In this document: positions 22,976 to 31,141 of the stretch, in pieces
Position numbering within the stretch: the first letter of the stretch is position 1
How the letters are laid out: each line of letters starts with the position of its first letter
Source: Streptomyces griseoaurantiacus
GTDB lineage: Bacteria; Actinomycetota; Actinomycetes; Streptomycetales; Streptomycetaceae
Direction of reading: 5' to 3'
Assembly: GCA_014656015.1 (NCBI GenBank)
Contig: BNBP01000076.1
Span: 1-34,281 of the forward strand
DNA length: 34,281 nucleotides
Notes under the pieces: model-generated
What the model was told of the DNA's origin: nothing
The model's database searches: none
What the model saw: only the letters and a program-made list of their open reading frames with translations
Program-made: the position numbers and the translations under genes

Positions 22976-24076
22976 TCAGCCGCCCTCGGCGAGGCGGGCG
23001 GACCACCTCTGCTCCACCTTGGCCAGCCGCCAGTAGGCCAGCGCTGCCGCCCACACGGCCACGAACAGGCCGACGATGATGTAACCGACGTTGTCCAGGT
23101 CCAGGCCGGCGATCCAGCCGGTCACCGCGTCGCGCAGACCGAGCTTCTCGTGCAGCACGCCGACCAGCTCGATGGTGCCGATCAGGAAGGCGACCGCGAT
23201 GGACAGACCGGTGATGGCGAGGTTGTAGAACACCTTGCGCACCGGGTTGGAGAATGCCCACTGGTAGGCGAAGTTCATGAACGTGCCGTCGAGGGTGTCG
23301 AACAGGCTCATCCCGGCGGCGAACAGCAGCGGCAGGCACAGGATCGCGTACCAAGGCAGCCCGGCCGCCGCGCCGCTGCCCGCCATCACCATCAGGGTGA
23401 CCTCGGTGGCGGTGTCGAAGCCCAGACCGAACAGGAAGCCCAGCGGGAACATCTGTCCGGGCCTCGTGATCGACCTGGTGAAACGGCCCAGGACACGGTT
23501 CATGAACCCTCGCGAGTCCAGGTGCTGTTCGAGAGCGGCCTCGTCGTAGGTACCGGAGCGCATCGCCCGGAAGACCCGCAGGATGCCGGCGAGCGCCGCG
23601 AGGTTGAGCGCCGCGATGAGGTAGAGGAAGGTTCCGGAAACCGTTGTGCCGACGACACCGAGCGTCTGATGGGTACGGGAGCCATCGTTGAGCAGGGTAC
23701 CGGCGAGCTGTGCGCCTCCCGCGACCAGGGCGGCCATGGCGACCACCACGCTGGAGTGGCCGAGCGCGAACCAGAAGCCGACCGACACCGGCCGTTTGCC
23801 GTCGGCCATCAGCTTGCGGGTGGTGTTGTCGATCGCGGCGATGTGATCGGCGTCGAACGCGTGCCGCATGCCCAGCGTGTACGCGGTCACCCCGAGGCCG
23901 ATCCCGAACGCCTTGGAACCGACCTCGTAATGGCCCGGCACGACGAGCAGGAACAGGATGCCGAACGCCACGACGTGCAGCGCGGCGATCACCGCCAGCA
24001 GCCCGGCGGTACGGACGGTGTCCTCGCGCCGCCAGCGAAAAGCGGTGGGCACGTCGGGCCCGGTGGGCAGGGTCAT
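22976..24076 (-). CDS. NicT-family cobalt/nickel transporter (HoxN/NixA)
   Basis: A 366-residue secondary transporter with about eight helices. The signature H72-x4-D77-H78 lies in helix 2 (RHAFDADHIAAID). Other family landmarks are GFWFALGHSSVV, LGFDTATE and AGMSLFDTLDG. NicT proteins take up Ni2+ or Co2+ at high affinity. Cobalt is favoured here because a cobalamin riboswitch (24120-24302) precedes the gene: B12 shortage raises uptake of its metal. ATG24076 was chosen over longer readings because those run through the riboswitch; GGAG lies 9 nt upstream. The gene diverges from an ArsR-family regulator that may also control it. Confidence 0.94.
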   Translation of the reverse strand: MTLPTGPDVPTAFRWRREDTVRTAGLLAVIAALHVVAFGILFLLVVPGHYEVGSKAFGIGLGVTAYTLGMRHAFDADHIAAIDNTTRKLMADGKRPVSVGFWFALGHSSVVVAMAALVAGGAQLAGTLLNDGSRTHQTLGVVGTTVSGTFLYLIAALNLAALAGILRVFRAMRSGTYDEAALEQHLDSRGFMNRVLGRFTRSITRPGQMFPLGFLFGLGFDTATEVTLMVMAGSGAAAGLPWYAILCLPLLFAAGMSLFDTLDGTFMNFAYQWAFSNPVRKVFYNLAITGLSIAVAFLIGTIELVGVLHEKLGLRDAVTGWIAGLDLDNVGYIIVGLFVAVWAAALAYWRLAKVEQRWSARLAEGG

Positions 24077-24119
24077 ACGGTCACGCTCCAGCACCTCGTG
24101 GATTACTTCGTGAAGTGCC

Positions 24120-24302
24120 GTGGCCGGTCTCCTGGCTGACGGGTGCGCGCGTCTTTCGTCCCGGCCTTCCCGTCCACCCGGGGGCGGACAGTGACCGTGC
24201 ACAACTGGGACGAAGACTCCCCGATCACAGTGGCGAGGGCCGCTCCGGCCTGAACCCCCCGAACCACGAGGGGCTGTCACCGGTCTTCCCGAACACCACG
24301 GC
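24120..24302 (-). promoter_or_regulatory. Cobalamin riboswitch upstream of the NicT gene
   Basis: Read on the minus strand, the element begins with GGTGTTCGGGAAGACCGGTG, continues with a CGCCACTGTG B12-box segment and GGGAAGGC, and ends with CAGCCAGGAGACCGGCC. These are the conserved blocks of the cobalamin riboswitch in the expected order and spacing. The leader ends about 45 nt before the NicT start, so repression by ribosome-site occlusion is likely. Boundaries are approximate. Confidence 0.88.
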
Positions 24303-24332
24303 CCGCCCACCGTACGGGCGACCAGTCACGCC

Positions 24333-24362
24333 TGGATACCTGCACAGCCGCGCAGGTATCCA
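24333..24362. promoter_or_regulatory. 11-bp inverted repeat, probable ArsR-family operator
   Basis: TGGATACCTGC (24333-24343) and GCAGGTATCCA (24352-24362) are exact reverse complements with an 8-nt spacer. The core ATACCTGC-N8-GCAGGTAT is typical in size for an ArsR/SmtB dimer-pair site. It lies 31 nt upstream of the ArsR-family ATG and just before the NicT riboswitch, so one bound regulator could control both divergent genes. Confidence 0.72.
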
Positions 24363-24393
24363 AGATCACATCGCCACCTGCGAGGATGCCTCC

Positions 24394-24753
24394 ATGCATC
24401 TCGTCCCCGCCGAGCGCGCAGACCGTCGCGCCATCGACGGCCACCGGGTCTGCGACGCCGTCGCCGCCATCGGCGAGCCGGACCATGTCCGGGCCTGGGC
24501 GGAGCGGTTCTCCCTGCTCTCCGATCCCGGGCGCCTCGCCCTCCTGGTGGCCTTGCGCCAGACGGGTCCGCTCGCTGTATCGGACCTCGCCATCGCGACC
24601 GGAATGAACGGCCCCGCCGTATCCCAGGCCCTGCGACTCCTGCGCGCCGCCGGCGTCGTGGCGGGCGAGAAGGACGGGCGGGTGGTCCGTTACAGGATCA
24701 TCGACCCGATCACCGCCGACCTGCTGCGGCACTGCGTCTGCGGGAGTGGCTGA
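24394..24753 (+). CDS. ArsR/SmtB-family metal-responsive regulator
   Basis: A 119-residue winged-helix repressor: LLSDPGRLALLVALRQTGPLAVSDLAIATGMNGPAVSQALRLLRAAGVV contains the helix-turn-helix, followed by the wing GEKDGRVVRYRI. Candidate metal ligands are His and Cys near the N-terminus (His18, Cys21 in DGHRVCD; others such as H35) and a C-terminal HCVC pair. Related mycobacterial sensors NmtR and KmtR respond to Ni/Co and control nickel/cobalt transporters. By context this one should sense Co or Ni and control NicT and itself through the inverted repeat at 24333-24362. The sensed metal is inferred, not read. Confidence 0.88.
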   Translation: MHLVPAERADRRAIDGHRVCDAVAAIGEPDHVRAWAERFSLLSDPGRLALLVALRQTGPLAVSDLAIATGMNGPAVSQALRLLRAAGVVAGEKDGRVVRYRIIDPITADLLRHCVCGSG

Positions 24754-24890
24754 GACGATCACTTGCAGGACGAATGTGCGGACGCGGCGGGTCTCAGTCC
24801 CATGTCGGCCCAAAGGGCGAGCAGTTCCTGACACCAGGTGACTTCTGCGGGTCGCCCCTACACCTGGGCCGTGTATAGGCTGGCCGCGCA
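24754..24890. other. Spacer after ArsR-family gene, possible weak hairpin
   Basis: CTGAGAC at 24750-24756 (overlapping the ArsR stop) can pair with GTCTCAG at 24791-24797 over a long loop, a weak terminator candidate. The remainder before the metE riboswitch should contain the metE promoter, but I cannot identify one by eye with confidence. Confidence 0.3.
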
Positions 24891-24894
24891 GCTG

Positions 24895-25083
24895 GTTCGC
24901 CCTGTCCGCCAGGCAGGCGCGTCGTAAGAGGGAACCCGGTGGGAATCCGGGACTGCCCCGCAGCGGTGAGCGGGAACGAACGCCGTCATACGCACTGGGT
25001 CCGGAAGCAACGGACCTGGGAAGCGACGGCCAGTAGGTGCCTCGTAGAAGAACGAGGCGTGCCCGTGAGTCCGAAGACCTGCC
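24895..25083 (+). promoter_or_regulatory. Cobalamin riboswitch upstream of metE
   Basis: The conserved blocks appear in order: AGAGGGAACCCGGTGGGAAT, CCGGGACTGCCCCGCAGCGG, CGCACTGGGTCCGG, CTGGGAAG, and the closing GTGAGTCCGAAGACCTGCC. This is a classical cobalamin riboswitch. It should shut off the B12-independent methionine synthase when B12 is present, as known for actinobacterial metE genes. About 170 nt of leader, including a strong hairpin, separate it from the start codon. Confidence 0.92.
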
Positions 25084-25088
25084 ACTGC

Positions 25089-25112
25089 CCGCGCGCGGAC
25101 CGCCGTGCGCGG
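25089..25112 (+). terminator. Hairpin in the metE leader (expression platform)
   Basis: CCGCGCGCGG (25089-25098) pairs with CCGTGCGCGG (25103-25112), 10 bp with one G-U pair and a 4-nt loop, immediately after the riboswitch. Its position suits a terminator or a switching hairpin of the expression platform. There is no T-run. Confidence 0.55.
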
Positions 25113-25255
25113 AGATCCCGGTGACCTCGTGGGCGGGTCGGCGTACATGTCAGGCGGGCACGCATGCCGTGGCTCGTCCGGCCTGTCATCCCTTCGCGCT
25201 CGCGTTCCCCAGTCTCCGGGATCGCTCTCGTCCAGAGCTCGCGAAGGAGAGTTTC

Positions 25256-27574
25256 GTGACAGCCAAGTCCGCAGCCGCGGCCGTACGGGCCACCGTCCAC
25301 GGTTATCCCCGGCAGGGGCCCGACCGGGAACTGAAGAAGGCGATCGAGGGCTACTGGAAGGGCCGGGGCACTGCCCATGCCCTCCGTGAGACGGCCGCCG
25401 GCATCCGCCGCGCCAACTTGGGGCAGTTGGCCGACGCCGGCCTCCACGAGGTCCCGACCGGTGACTTCTCGTACTACGACCATGTCCTCGACACCAGCGT
25501 CATGGTCGGCGCGATCCCCGCCCGGCATCGCGCCGCTGTCGACGCCGACGCCCTCGACGGGTACTTCGCCATGGCCCGCGGCACTCAGAACTGCGCGCCG
25601 CTGGAGATGACGAAGTGGTTCGACACCAACTACCACTACCTCGTGCCGGAGCTGGGTCCGGACACGGTGTTCGCGGCCGACTCGACGAAGCAGGTCGGTG
25701 AGCTGAGGGAAGCCCTGGCACTGGGGCTCGCCGCCCGGCCCGTCCTGGTCGGCCCGGTCACCTACCTGCTGCTCGCCAAGCCCGCCCCCGACGCCCCCGC
25801 CGGCTTCGACCCGCTCACTCTTCTCGACCGGTTGCTCCCGGTGTACGGCGAGGTGCTCGCCGACCTGCGGGCGGCCGGCGCCGAGTGGGTGCAGCTCGAC
25901 GAGCCCGCCCTGGTCCAGGACCGCACCCCGGCCGAGCTGAACGCCGCCGCCCGCGCCTACCGCGATCTGGGCGGCCTCACCGACCGGCCACGGCTGCTGG
26001 TCGCCTCCTATTTCGACCGGCTCGGCGAGGCACTCCCCGTGCTGGCCAAGGCCCCCGTCGAGGGACTCGCCCTCGATTTCACCGGACCGGCTGCCGCCAA
26101 CCTGGACGCCCTGGCCGCCGTGGGCGGACTGCCCGGCAAGCGCCTGATCGCCGGGGTCGTCAACGGCCGCAACATCTGGGTCAACGACCTCTCCGCGTCC
26201 CTCGCCACCCTCGGCACCCTGCTCGGGCTGGCCGACCGCGTCGACGTCGGCGCCTCCTGCTCCCTTCTCCATGTCCCGCTGGACACGGCCGCCGAGCGGG
26301 ACATCGAGCCGCAGATCCTGCGCTGGCTGGCCTTCGCCAGGCAGAAGACCGCCGAGATCGCCACCCTCGCCAAGGGCCTCGCCCAGGGCACCGACACCAT
26401 CGCCGCCGAACTGGCCGCCAACCGCGCCGACCTGGCCTCCCGGGCGGGTTCACCGATCACCCACGACCCTGCCGTCCGCGCACGCACGGCGGCCTTCACC
26501 GCGTTCGACGCCCGCCGCTCCTATCCCTACCGGCAACGCGCCGCCGCCCAACGCGCCCACCTGAAGCTGCCGCTGCTGCCCACGACGACCATCGGCTCCT
26601 TCCCGCAGACCGGCGAACTGCGCGCCGCCCGCGCCGGCCTGCGCGCGGGCCGGATCGACCCGGCGGAATACGAGGAGCGCATCAGGGCCGAGATCCAGGA
26701 GGTGATCGCCTTCCAGGAGAAGGCAGGCATCGACGTTCTCGTACACGGCGAGGCCGAACGCAACGACATGGTCCAGCACTTCGCCGAACAGCTCACCGGC
26801 TACCTCGCCACCCAGCACGGCTGGGTCCAGTCCTACGGCACCCGCTACGTCCGCCCGCCGATCCTGGCCGGCGACATCTCCCGCCCTGGGCCGATGACCG
26901 TGCGCTGGACGTCGTACGCCCAGTCCCTCACCACCAAGCCGGTCAAGGGCATGCTCACCGGGCCGGTGACCATGCTCGCCTGGTCCTTCATCCGCGACGA
27001 CCAGCCCGTCGGCGAGACCGCCCGGCAGGTCGCCCTCGCCCTACGCGACGAGGTGAACGACCTGGAGACGGCCGGGACCTCCGTCATCCAGGTCGACGAA
27101 CCCGCGCTGCGCGAGACGCTGCCGCTGCGAGCCGCCGACCGCCCGGACTATCTGACCTGGGCCACGGAGGCGTTCCGGCTCACCACCGGCGGCGTCCGTC
27201 CGGACACGCAGATCCACACGCACATGTGCTACGCCGAGTTCGGCGACATCGTCCAGGCGATCGACGACCTCGACGCCGACGTCATCAGCCTGGAAGCGGC
27301 CCGCTCGCACATGCAGGTAGCCCGGGAACTGGCGGCGCACGGCTATCCGCGTGAGGCCGGGCCGGGCGTGTACGACATCCACTCCCCGCGCGTGCCGAGC
27401 ACGGACGAGGCCGCCGACCTACTGCGTACCGGCCTCAAGGCCATCCCCGCCGAGCGCCTGTGGGTCAACCCCGACTGCGGCCTGAAGACCCGCGGCTGGC
27501 CCGAGGTCCGGGCCTCCCTGGAGCATCTGGTCGCAGCCGCGAGGGAGGTACGCCGGGAGGTGTCCACGGACTGA
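25256..27574 (+). CDS. metE: Cobalamin-independent methionine synthase MetE
   Basis: A 772-residue MetE, transferring the methyl group of 5-methyltetrahydropteroyltriglutamate to homocysteine. The start is GTG25256, preceded by GAAGGAGAG. Longer readings run through the riboswitch and are rejected. The N-terminal half-barrel (GYPRQGPDRELKKAIEGYW) and the C-terminal catalytic half are complete. Conserved segments include TTIGSFPQT, VLVHGEAERNDMVQHF, TGPVTMLAWSF, QVDEPALRE, and zinc-ligand regions HTHMCYAEF and NPDCGLKTR. It is controlled by the cobalamin riboswitch, so it serves when B12 is lacking, consistent with the neighbouring cobalt transporter under the same type of control. Confidence 0.97.
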   Translation: MTAKSAAAAVRATVHGYPRQGPDRELKKAIEGYWKGRGTAHALRETAAGIRRANLGQLADAGLHEVPTGDFSYYDHVLDTSVMVGAIPARHRAAVDADALDGYFAMARGTQNCAPLEMTKWFDTNYHYLVPELGPDTVFAADSTKQVGELREALALGLAARPVLVGPVTYLLLAKPAPDAPAGFDPLTLLDRLLPVYGEVLADLRAAGAEWVQLDEPALVQDRTPAELNAAARAYRDLGGLTDRPRLLVASYFDRLGEALPVLAKAPVEGLALDFTGPAAANLDALAAVGGLPGKRLIAGVVNGRNIWVNDLSASLATLGTLLGLADRVDVGASCSLLHVPLDTAAERDIEPQILRWLAFARQKTAEIATLAKGLAQGTDTIAAELAANRADLASRAGSPITHDPAVRARTAAFTAFDARRSYPYRQRAAAQRAHLKLPLLPTTTIGSFPQTGELRAARAGLRAGRIDPAEYEERIRAEIQEVIAFQEKAGIDVLVHGEAERNDMVQHFAEQLTGYLATQHGWVQSYGTRYVRPPILAGDISRPGPMTVRWTSYAQSLTTKPVKGMLTGPVTMLAWSFIRDDQPVGETARQVALALRDEVNDLETAGTSVIQVDEPALRETLPLRAADRPDYLTWATEAFRLTTGGVRPDTQIHTHMCYAEFGDIVQAIDDLDADVISLEAARSHMQVARELAAHGYPREAGPGVYDIHSPRVPSTDEAADLLRTGLKAIPAERLWVNPDCGLKTRGWPEVRASLEHLVAAAREVRREVSTD

Positions 27575-27611
27575 CAGAAGTGGCGGACTGTCCTCCCACC
27601 GATCCGGGTAA

Positions 27612-27658
27612 CCCTTATTGCAAGTAATATGCAACAGCTTGAGGTCATCAATAAGGGT
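27612..27658. repeat. Inverted repeat flanking the Nur box
   Basis: ACCCTTATTG (27611-27620) and CAATAAGGGT (27649-27658) are exact 10-bp reverse complements, 28 nt apart, in an AT-rich stretch. The left arm overlaps the start of the Nur box. It may be a second operator pair or an mRNA hairpin close to the ribosome site (GGGTGTGAGG) of the nickel importer operon. Confidence 0.6.
27618..27634 (+). promoter_or_regulatory. Nur box upstream of the nickel importer operon
   Basis: TTGCAA-GTAAT-ATGCAA matches the Streptomyces coelicolor Nur consensus tTGCaa-N5-ttGCAA in every capital position. Nur is the nickel-responsive Fur-family repressor of nikABCDE and sodF. The box includes TAATAT, which could be a -10 element, so binding would block transcription. 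It lies 34 nt before the lipoprotein ATG. Confidence 0.8.
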
Positions 27659-27667
27659 GTGAGGTCC

Positions 27668-29254
27668 ATGACGGTCCGTCGGATACGGGCAGCCGCCGCC
27701 ACGGCGGCGATACTCACGGGTGTCGCCGCCTGCTCGGCCCCCGGCAACAGCACGGGAAGCGGCGACGCGGCCGACTCGGTCGTGATCGGGGTGGCTTCGG
27801 AGCCGGACACGCTCAGTCCGCTGCTCGGGTACGGCAAGGACGGCAACTCGAAGATGTTCGACGGGCTGCTCGCCCGCGACGCCGGCCTGCAACTGAGACC
27901 GGCACTGGCGAAGGCCCTGCCGGAGGTCGCCGCCGACGGCCTGACCTACACCTACTCTCTGCGCGAGGGCGTGAAGTTCAGCGACGGCGAGCCGCTGACT
28001 TCGGCCGACGTGGTCTTCACGTACGACACGATCCTCGACGCGAAGACCAACAACACCAACCGCAGCGAGCTGGACGCCGTCAAGGACGTACGGGCGGACG
28101 GCGGCGACAAGGTGGTCTTCACCCTCAAGTACCCGTACGCACCCTTCGCCGGGCGCACGGTGCTGCCCATCGTCCCCGAGCACATCGCGGGCAAGCAGGA
28201 CCCCAACACCGGCTCCTTCAACACCAAGCCGATCGGCACCGGTCCCTACCTGCTCGCCTCCTGGAGCAAGGGCGAGAAGCTCACCTTCAAGGCCAACCCC
28301 GACTACTGGGGCGGTGCGCCGAAGGTGAAGAAGGTGACCATGGCGGTCATCGAGGATGACGACGTCCGGGCCACCCGGCTGCGGTCCGGCGATCTCGACG
28401 GTGCGGTTCTGCCGCCCAATCTCGCCGCCGCCTTCGAGAGCGACAGCGCGAGGAGGACGTACGACGCGAAGACCTACGACTTCCGCGCGGTGGCCCTTGC
28501 GCAGCAGAACAAGGTCACCGGAGACCGGGCGATCCGCCAGGCTCTGGACACGGCCGTGAACCGGCAGGCCATGGTCGACAAGATCCTGGACGGCGCCGGG
28601 CGCCCGGCGTACGGTCCGCTGCCCGCGGACGACCCCTGGTTCGCCAAGGGCATCGAGCGGGGGCAGGACCTCACCAAGGCCAGGCAGATCCTGGACCGGG
28701 CGGGCTGGAGGAGCGGCGAAGGCGGCATCCGCGCCAAGGACGGACAGCGGGCCTCGTTCACCCTCCTCTACCCCTCCGGCGACAAGGTCCGCCAAGACCA
28801 CGCCCTCGCCTACGCCTCCGACGCCAAGAAGGCCGGCATCGAGGTGAAGGTGGAGAGCGCCACCTGGGAGGTGATCGAGCCGCGCATGAAGAACGACGCG
28901 GTCCTGGCGGGCTTCGGCAGCAACGGCGACCCCGACTACGGCCTCTACACGCTGCTGCACTCCTCCCTCGCAGGCGACGGCTTCAACAACATGGCCCGCT
29001 ACGACGACCCGGTCGTGGACAAGGCTCTGGACACCAGCCGCCACAGCTCGGACACCGCGATCCGCAAGGCCGCCTACGACAGCCTCCAGCGCGAACTGGT
29101 GAAGAACCCCGGCTACACCTTCCTCACCCACATCGACCACGTCTACGTCCTCGCCGACCGCTGGCAGGGCCTGACCACGCAGGTCGAGCCGCACGAGCAC
29201 GGCTTCGCCTCCGGCCCGTGGTGGAACCTCGAAGCCTGGCAGCCGAAGCAGTGA
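27668..29254 (+). CDS. nikA: Nickel-binding lipoprotein (NikA-like, SBP_bac_5)
   Basis: A 528-residue extracellular solute-binding lipoprotein of the oligopeptide/nickel family. The lipobox ends at A20-A21-C22. Family landmarks: SEPDTLSPLLGYG, LREGVKFSDGEPLTSADVVFTYD, IGTGPYLLASWSKGEKLTFKANPDYWGG and a C-terminal VYVLADRWQGL. ATG27668 is chosen because it gives a normal signal peptide; an upstream ATG27629 lies inside the Nur box. The Nur box and the complete operon support nickel, free or chelated, as substrate; peptide import is the alternative for this fold. The stop overlaps the permease start (GTGA). Confidence 0.9.
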   Translation: MTVRRIRAAAATAAILTGVAACSAPGNSTGSGDAADSVVIGVASEPDTLSPLLGYGKDGNSKMFDGLLARDAGLQLRPALAKALPEVAADGLTYTYSLREGVKFSDGEPLTSADVVFTYDTILDAKTNNTNRSELDAVKDVRADGGDKVVFTLKYPYAPFAGRTVLPIVPEHIAGKQDPNTGSFNTKPIGTGPYLLASWSKGEKLTFKANPDYWGGAPKVKKVTMAVIEDDDVRATRLRSGDLDGAVLPPNLAAAFESDSARRTYDAKTYDFRAVALAQQNKVTGDRAIRQALDTAVNRQAMVDKILDGAGRPAYGPLPADDPWFAKGIERGQDLTKARQILDRAGWRSGEGGIRAKDGQRASFTLLYPSGDKVRQDHALAYASDAKKAGIEVKVESATWEVIEPRMKNDAVLAGFGSNGDPDYGLYTLLHSSLAGDGFNNMARYDDPVVDKALDTSRHSSDTAIRKAAYDSLQRELVKNPGYTFLTHIDHVYVLADRWQGLTTQVEPHEHGFASGPWWNLEAWQPKQ

Positions 29255-30246
29255 GGTCCTCCCTTCCCTGGGGAGCGATGGCACGACTGGCGGGACGACG
29301 GCTGCTGTTCGCCGCCCCGATCCTGCTCGTCGTGACCTTCGGCGTCTTCGCCATCGCCGCAGCCTCCCCCTTCGACCCGATCAAGGCCTATGCAGGCACG
29401 GCCGCCCTCGGCGCCGACGCGGAGACGCTGGCGCGGCTGCGGGAGAATCTGGACGTGGACCAGCCGTTCACCTCCCGCTGGTGGCACTGGCTGACCTCCG
29501 CGCTCGGCGGCGACCTCGGGCAGTCCAGCGTGCTGCGCCAGCCGGTCGCCCAGGTCATCGGCGAACGCCTCGTACGGTCCTCACTGTTGTGCGCGGTCGC
29601 GTTTCTGGTGGCCGTGCTGACGGGCACGGTGCTCGGGGTGCTGGCGGCCCGGCGCCCGGGATCAGTGCTCGACCGGCTCGTCACCTCCCTCGCCTACTCA
29701 CTGGAGGCGGCGCCCGTCTTCTGGCTCGCCCTGCTGGCCGTCTGGCTGTTCGCCCTCCAACTGGGCGTGCTCCCGGCCGGCGGTCTCACCGATACGGCGA
29801 GCGAGCAGGTCACGCCGGGGCAGGTGGCCAGTCACCTCGTACTGCCGGCCGGAGTGCTCGCCGTCTCCCAGCTGCCCTGGTTCACCTTGTACGTCCGTCA
29901 GGGCGTCGGCGACGCGCTCGCCGAGGACCCTGTACGCGGCGCCCGCGCACGGGGTTTGAGTGAGCGAACGGTCCTGCTCGGCCATGCCCTGCGCTCCGGC
30001 CTGCTGCCGGTCCTCACTCTGGTCGGCTCCCGGGTGCCCGAACTTATCACCGGAGCCTTGCTGGTGGAGAGCGTCTTCAGCTGGCCCGGCATCGCGGCGG
30101 CCACCGTTCAGGCGGCCACCGCCGTCGACTTCCCGCTGCTCGCCGCCCTGACAACGCTGGCCACCGCTGCGGTCCTCGTCGGCAACCTCCTCGCCGACCT
30201 GCTCTACGGCCTGTTCGACCCGAGGGTGAAGTTCAGTGACATGTGA
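29251..30246 (+). CDS. nikB: Nickel ABC transporter permease (NikB-like)
   Basis: A 331-residue inner-membrane permease of the DppB/NikB type, about six helices. The N-terminus RLLFAAPILLVVTFGVFAIAAASPFDP is characteristic, and the EAA-like loop is RGARARGLSERTVLLGHALRSGLLPVLTLVG. The GTG29251 start overlaps the lipoprotein stop; ATG29278 is also possible and loses only nine residues. The closing ADLLYGLFDPRVKF is typical of this family. It pairs with the NikC-like permease, whose start it overlaps by 11 nt. Confidence 0.92.
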   Translation: MRSSLPWGAMARLAGRRLLFAAPILLVVTFGVFAIAAASPFDPIKAYAGTAALGADAETLARLRENLDVDQPFTSRWWHWLTSALGGDLGQSSVLRQPVAQVIGERLVRSSLLCAVAFLVAVLTGTVLGVLAARRPGSVLDRLVTSLAYSLEAAPVFWLALLAVWLFALQLGVLPAGGLTDTASEQVTPGQVASHLVLPAGVLAVSQLPWFTLYVRQGVGDALAEDPVRGARARGLSERTVLLGHALRSGLLPVLTLVGSRVPELITGALLVESVFSWPGIAAATVQAATAVDFPLLAALTTLATAAVLVGNLLADLLYGLFDPRVKFSDM

Positions 30247-31141
30247 AGCCACTGGTGACGTGACAGGTGCATCGACGGCCGAGCCCGTCTGGCGGTCCTA
30301 CGGCACGAGCCGTCGCTCCACCAGGACACTGCGAGTGCGCATCTCGCTGGCCCTGGTGGGTGTCACCGCCCTCGCCGTACTCCTGGTGCCACCGCTGGTG
30401 CGGCTCGACCAGCAGGCGGTCGATCTGGGCGCGAAGCTGCTGTCCCCGAGCTGGTCGCACCCCTTCGGCACCGACGACCTCGGCCGGGACCTGCTTTTGC
30501 GCTGTGTCTACGGCCTGCGGGTGTCCCTGCTGGTCGGGGTCGCGGCAGCACTCGCGGCGACCGTGATCGGCACGGCGGTCGGGGCGACGGCCGGGGCGCT
30601 GGGCGGCTGGGCCGACCGCGCTCTTATGCGGGTCGTCGACACCGTCTCCTCCGTACCCCACCTGCTGCTGGGCATCTTCATCGTCGCGGTGTTCCGGCCG
30701 GGCGTATGGCCGGTGGTGGTCTCGGTCGCGCTCACCCACTGGCTGTCCACCGCCCGGATCGTCCGCGCCGAGGTGCTGTCCCTGCGCTCGCGCCCCTACA
30801 TCGACGCCGCCGTCTCCGGCGGCGCGTCCCGGTGGCGGGTCGCCGTACGACACCTGCTGCCCGGCGTGCTGCCCCAGGCCGCACTGGCCGCCGTACTGAT
30901 GGTGCCGCACGCCATGTGGCACGAATCCGCCCTCTCCTTCCTCGGACTCGGCCTGCCCACCCACATGGCCAGCCTCGGCAACCTCATCCAGAGCGCACGC
31001 GGCTCGCTGCTCGCCGGGCAGTGGTGGCCGACCCTCTTCCCGGGCCTGTTCATCATCGTGCCCACGCTCGCCATCGCCGGTCTCGCGGGGGCCTGGCGGG
31101 AGCGGATCAATCCCCGCCGCCGATCGGAGCTGATGCTGTGA
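30236..31141 (+). CDS. nikC: Nickel ABC transporter permease (NikC-like)
   Basis: A 301-residue permease of the DppC/NikC type. It has a polar N-terminus of about 35 residues, then five to six helices. Landmarks: HPFGTDDLGRDLLLRCVYGLRVSLLVG and the coupling loop ALRSRPYIDAAVSGGASRWRVAVRHLLPGVLPQ, with a late HESALSFLGLGLP. It starts at GTG30236 inside the NikB-like gene and ends in GTGA at the ATPase start, so the whole operon is translationally linked. Confidence 0.92.
   Translation: MTCEATGDVTGASTAEPVWRSYGTSRRSTRTLRVRISLALVGVTALAVLLVPPLVRLDQQAVDLGAKLLSPSWSHPFGTDDLGRDLLLRCVYGLRVSLLVGVAAALAATVIGTAVGATAGALGGWADRALMRVVDTVSSVPHLLLGIFIVAVFRPGVWPVVVSVALTHWLSTARIVRAEVLSLRSRPYIDAAVSGGASRWRVAVRHLLPGVLPQAALAAVLMVPHAMWHESALSFLGLGLPTHMASLGNLIQSARGSLLAGQWWPTLFPGLFIIVPTLAIAGLAGAWRERINPRRRSELML

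Noticed and set aside
22091..24139. A 682-residue plus-strand open frame opposite the NicT gene
   Set aside because: Shadow of the minus-strand transporter and riboswitch; no motifs.
28293..28310. A further CGACTACTGG inside the NikA-like gene
   Set aside because: There is no GGAAC 17 nt upstream; it encodes the conserved PDYWG segment. The GTAGTCG copies near 1185, 4586, 11126 and 14555 were dismissed for the same lack of a -35.
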